Source of the DNA: Novosphingobium flavum
Lineage (GTDB): Bacteria; Pseudomonadota; Alphaproteobacteria; Sphingomonadales; Sphingomonadaceae
NCBI RefSeq assembly: GCF_014230315.1
Contig: NZ_JACLAW010000020.1
Location: 1 to 42,219 of the forward strand
Direction: 5' to 3'
Length of the DNA: 42,219 bases
A program made the translations under genes and the position numbers. Positions 40,154-42,219 of this stretch are shown piece after piece (the stretch's first letter is position 1; every line of letters begins with the position of its first letter). Below the pieces are notes generated by a model. It was not told where the DNA came from, did not search any database, and saw only the letters and a program-made list of their open reading frames with translations.

Positions 40154-41367
40154 CCCTCCGGGCCGATCTGCTCGAGCCGCGGCCGGAAGCTGTTGACCAG
40201 CTGGTTGGCGGCCCGGCGCAGCAGGTCCCGCTGCCGCATTTCTGCACCCTCGTCCCACGGCAGCGGCGAGGGCCATGCCAGGGTGATGGTGGCGCCCTTG
40301 TCGGTGCGCTCCCAGGCCGGAGCCGGCAGCCCGGCCTCGGCGAGTTCCTCGTCGATGAGCGCGCGGTCGGCCGCCAGGCGTTCGAACGCCGCGAGCCCCT
40401 CGCTGCCGGGCAGGTTGATATAGGCCCCGATCCGGCCCGAGCCGCTGGCCCGGTAGAGCGTCAGCCAGTGCCCGCGCGGCAGCGGGGCCTTCATCCACCC
40501 CAGCCCGCCGATCCGCGGCGGCGGCTGCGAGGGATCGTCGAACACCATCCCCGCAAGGAAGTGCTCGGCAAAGCCGCGCCAGGCCTCCTGGAGGCCGGAA
40601 TCGAGCTTGCGCCCCCGCCCTTCGCCGGCCGGCGCGACCGGTTCGTCGCGCAGGTCGGCAATGACCACGCTGGCCTCGTTGCGGATCACCGCCCGTTCGA
40701 TCACCACGGTCTTCGCCAGCAGCCGCGGCTGGACGACGACCTGCTCGGCCCCGGTGCCATCGGTCCACGCATACTGCGCCATCTCGACCAGCGCAAAATC
40801 GAAGGCGAGGCCGGGCTGGGCAACGAGGTACTCGCCGATCCGCTGGGTCCCCTCGGTGATCCCGTCACCGACCACCAGCAGCAGGAAGCGCCCGGCGGCG
40901 AGGTTGCGCGAGACCCGGTCGACGAACTGCGCCTCGTCCATCCCGTCGGTCCCGGCCCCGGCCGCGACCAGCTGGTACAGGGCATTGCCGCTCGATCCGG
41001 TCGCGCGCGACACCTCGCGCTGCAGGTCCTCATAGCTGAACCGGGCCAGCGCCCGGGCATAGTCGAGGATCTGACCGACTACCTCCCGCCGGGCCTGCGG
41101 ATTGCGCCACAGTTTGCACTCGACGATCACGAGGTGCCCGCGGGCATCGACCAGGAAGGCATCGATCCGGCCGACATCGGGGACGTTGAGTTCCCGGGCC
41201 ACCGGGACCAGCGGTCCGATGCCCGGATCGATCTCCCCGACCGGTAGCATCGCCGGGTGGGCGAGCAGCAGATCGCGCAGGGCATCCTCGCGCCGCGCGG
41301 CGCCTTCCGGCACCCGGCGGACAATCCGCGGAGCCCCGGCCGCGTCATTGAGAAGAACCAGCGTCAT
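40150..41367 (-). CDS. PD-(D/E)XK nuclease-like protein
   Basis: The 405-residue protein starts at ATG 41367 behind AGGTGA. The N-terminal half has a PD-(D/E)XK core: acidic residues in EDALRDLLLAHPAML, then GRIDAFLVD (D69), LVIVECKLW (E83, K85) and QARREVVGQILDYA, the layout of RecB/DUF91-type nucleases. The rest (FLLLVVGDGITEGTQ, FDFALVEMAQYAW) is of no family I can name and may bind DNA or regulate cutting. It is coupled to the M15-like gene and divergent from an Xre regulator. A defence or DNA-repair role is plausible; the target is unknown. Confidence 0.75.
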   Translation of the reverse strand: MTLVLLNDAAGAPRIVRRVPEGAARREDALRDLLLAHPAMLPVGEIDPGIGPLVPVARELNVPDVGRIDAFLVDARGHLVIVECKLWRNPQARREVVGQILDYARALARFSYEDLQREVSRATGSSGNALYQLVAAGAGTDGMDEAQFVDRVSRNLAAGRFLLLVVGDGITEGTQRIGEYLVAQPGLAFDFALVEMAQYAWTDGTGAEQVVVQPRLLAKTVVIERAVIRNEASVVIADLRDEPVAPAGEGRGRKLDSGLQEAWRGFAEHFLAGMVFDDPSQPPPRIGGLGWMKAPLPRGHWLTLYRASGSGRIGAYINLPGSEGLAAFERLAADRALIDEELAEAGLPAPAWERTDKGATITLAWPSPLPWDEGAEMRQRDLLRRAANQLVNSFRPRLEQIGPEG

Positions 41368-41484
41368 GTGTTCACCTGTCGACTATCAGGAACATGACGA
41401 ATGCTTGCTGTGGCCGCCAAGTCAACGCGAAATGTCACTGATCGTCTGTAGATCGATCGCCGACATGGCTGTCTTTAGGCGGCC

Positions 41485-41688
41485 GTGGATATTCGGATAC
41501 GCCTCGGCCGGAACGTACGCGCCCTGCGCGAGGCCAGGGGTTGGAGCCAGGAAGACTACGCCGACCGCGCCGGGATCCACCGCACCTATGTCAGCGACAT
41601 CGAGCGCGGGCGCAGGAATCCCACGGTCACCGTGGTTGAGAAGCTGGCCGCGCCCCTTGGGGTGACCGCTGGGGCTTTGCTGAACTAA
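41485..41688 (+). CDS. Xre-family HTH regulator (controller-protein-like)
   Basis: The 67-residue protein starts at GTG 41485 and is almost entirely one helix-turn-helix domain: LGRNVRALREARGWSQEDYADRAG, then HRTYVSDIERGRRNPTVTVV. Size and sequence resemble the controller proteins of restriction-modification systems. It is divergent from the PD-(D/E)XK nuclease gene with a 117-base shared promoter region, so it probably controls that gene and itself. Confidence 0.85.
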   Translation: MDIRIRLGRNVRALREARGWSQEDYADRAGIHRTYVSDIERGRRNPTVTVVEKLAAPLGVTAGALLN

Positions 41689-41732
41689 TACGATCATCAG
41701 CGGACGCCGGCTGAACCGGGTTCGCCGCCCCC

Positions 41733-42219
41733 TCACATGTTCAGATAGTTGGGCCCGCCGCCGCCTTCGGGTGTGACCCATTCGATGTTCTGGGTCGGGT
41801 CCTTGATGTCGCAGGTCTTGCAGTGGACGCAGTTCTGGGCGTTGATCTGCAGGCGCGGGTTCATCCCGTCCGTATCGACGAACTCATAGACCCCCGCCGG
41901 GCAATAGCGCGCCTCGGGTCCGTCATAGCGCGACAGGTTGATCGCCGTCGGCACCGCCGGATCCTTCAGCCGCAGGTGGCACGGCTGATCCTCTTCGTGG
42001 TTGGTGAACGAGTAGGACACACTGGTCAGCCGGTCGAACGAGATCACCCCGTCGGGCTTGGGATACTGGATCGGCCTGTAAAGGTCCGCCCGCCCGGTGG
42101 CAGAGGCGTCGCTGTGGTGTTGCAGCGGCCTTGCAATGCCGAAGCCGAAGAGCGTGCGGCACCACATGTCCGCTCCCGCCAGCACCGTGCCGATGGCGCC
42201 GCCGAACTTCGCCACCAGC
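41733..42219 (-). CDS. Electron transfer flavoprotein-ubiquinone oxidoreductase, C-terminal part (cut by window edge)
   Basis: The open frame runs from the window edge to a stop at 41733, giving about 160 residues. It has the ETF-QO C-terminus: PIQYPKPDGVISFDRLTSV, NHEEDQPCHLRLKD, RYCPAGVYEF, the 4Fe-4S ligands in NCVHCKTCDIKDPTQNI and the terminal GGGGPNYLNM. The enzyme passes electrons from ETF to ubiquinone at the inner membrane during fatty- and amino-acid oxidation. It is a chromosomal housekeeping gene and marks the right border of the accessory region. The first residues belong to the membrane-binding part; the FAD domain lies outside the window. Confidence 0.95.
   Translation of the reverse strand, partial: LVAKFGGAIGTVLAGADMWCRTLFGFGIARPLQHHSDASATGRADLYRPIQYPKPDGVISFDRLTSVSYSFTNHEEDQPCHLRLKDPAVPTAINLSRYDGPEARYCPAGVYEFVDTDGMNPRLQINAQNCVHCKTCDIKDPTQNIEWVTPEGGGGPNYLNM

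Overview
The window looks like chromosome of a high-GC alphaproteobacterium of the sphingomonad type (Novosphingobium/Sphingobium-like). The grounds are three large TonB-dependent receptors (TBDTs) of the sphingomonad style, many Tat-type signal peptides, a DUF3489-DUF2924-serine recombinase triad, and an ETF:ubiquinone oxidoreductase end at the right edge. All family assignments come from reading motifs by eye; no database search was run.

Left part (1-6135). The 5' end of a probable phosphoenolpyruvate carboxylase gene is followed by pyruvate kinase and a MOFRL-type glycerate 2-kinase on the minus strand. Divergently there is an LldP-type lactate/glycolate permease, translationally coupled to an odd lipoprotein of the fumarylacetoacetase/hydratase superfamily. 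A bidirectional terminator closes this block.

Middle part (6157-21757), the most interesting. Two similar minus-strand modules, each headed by a TBDT, flank a FadR-type GntR regulator. Module 1 is TBDT1 - exported glycosyl-hydrolase-like protein (GHL2) - hydroxypyruvate isomerase - GHL1. Module 2 is TBDT2 - tartronate semialdehyde reductase - GHL3. With the glycerate kinase and pyruvate kinase this gives a readable route: outer-membrane uptake, periplasmic processing, hydroxypyruvate, tartronate semialdehyde, D-glycerate, 2-phosphoglycerate, PEP, pyruvate. The original substrate is not evident, and the three exported proteins lack the usual GH42-type Asn-Glu motif. This is the best candidate here for an undescribed uptake/degradation system. 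A 19-bp TGG-N13-CCA element with a T-rich core recurs in its promoter regions.

Next (21758-30573). A LysR regulator is divergent from an aldo/keto reductase - 2Fe-2S subunit - molybdopterin subunit operon (isoquinoline-1-oxidoreductase type). This operon converges on a third TBDT, which lies behind a Tat-exported cyclase-family (kynurenine-formamidase-like) hydrolase.

Right part (about 30.8-41.7 kb) is accessory and mosaic: a DUF3489-DUF2924-serine recombinase cassette, a membrane-anchored Mrr-like nuclease, about 1.2 kb of repeat-rich DNA without a convincing gene, a ParB/DNA-methylase - DUF5681 - terminase cassette without capsid genes, and an opposite-strand PD-(D/E)XK nuclease - M15-like pair next to an Xre regulator. 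The chromosomal ETF-QO gene resumes at the right edge. No tRNA, rRNA, CRISPR array or insertion sequence was seen.
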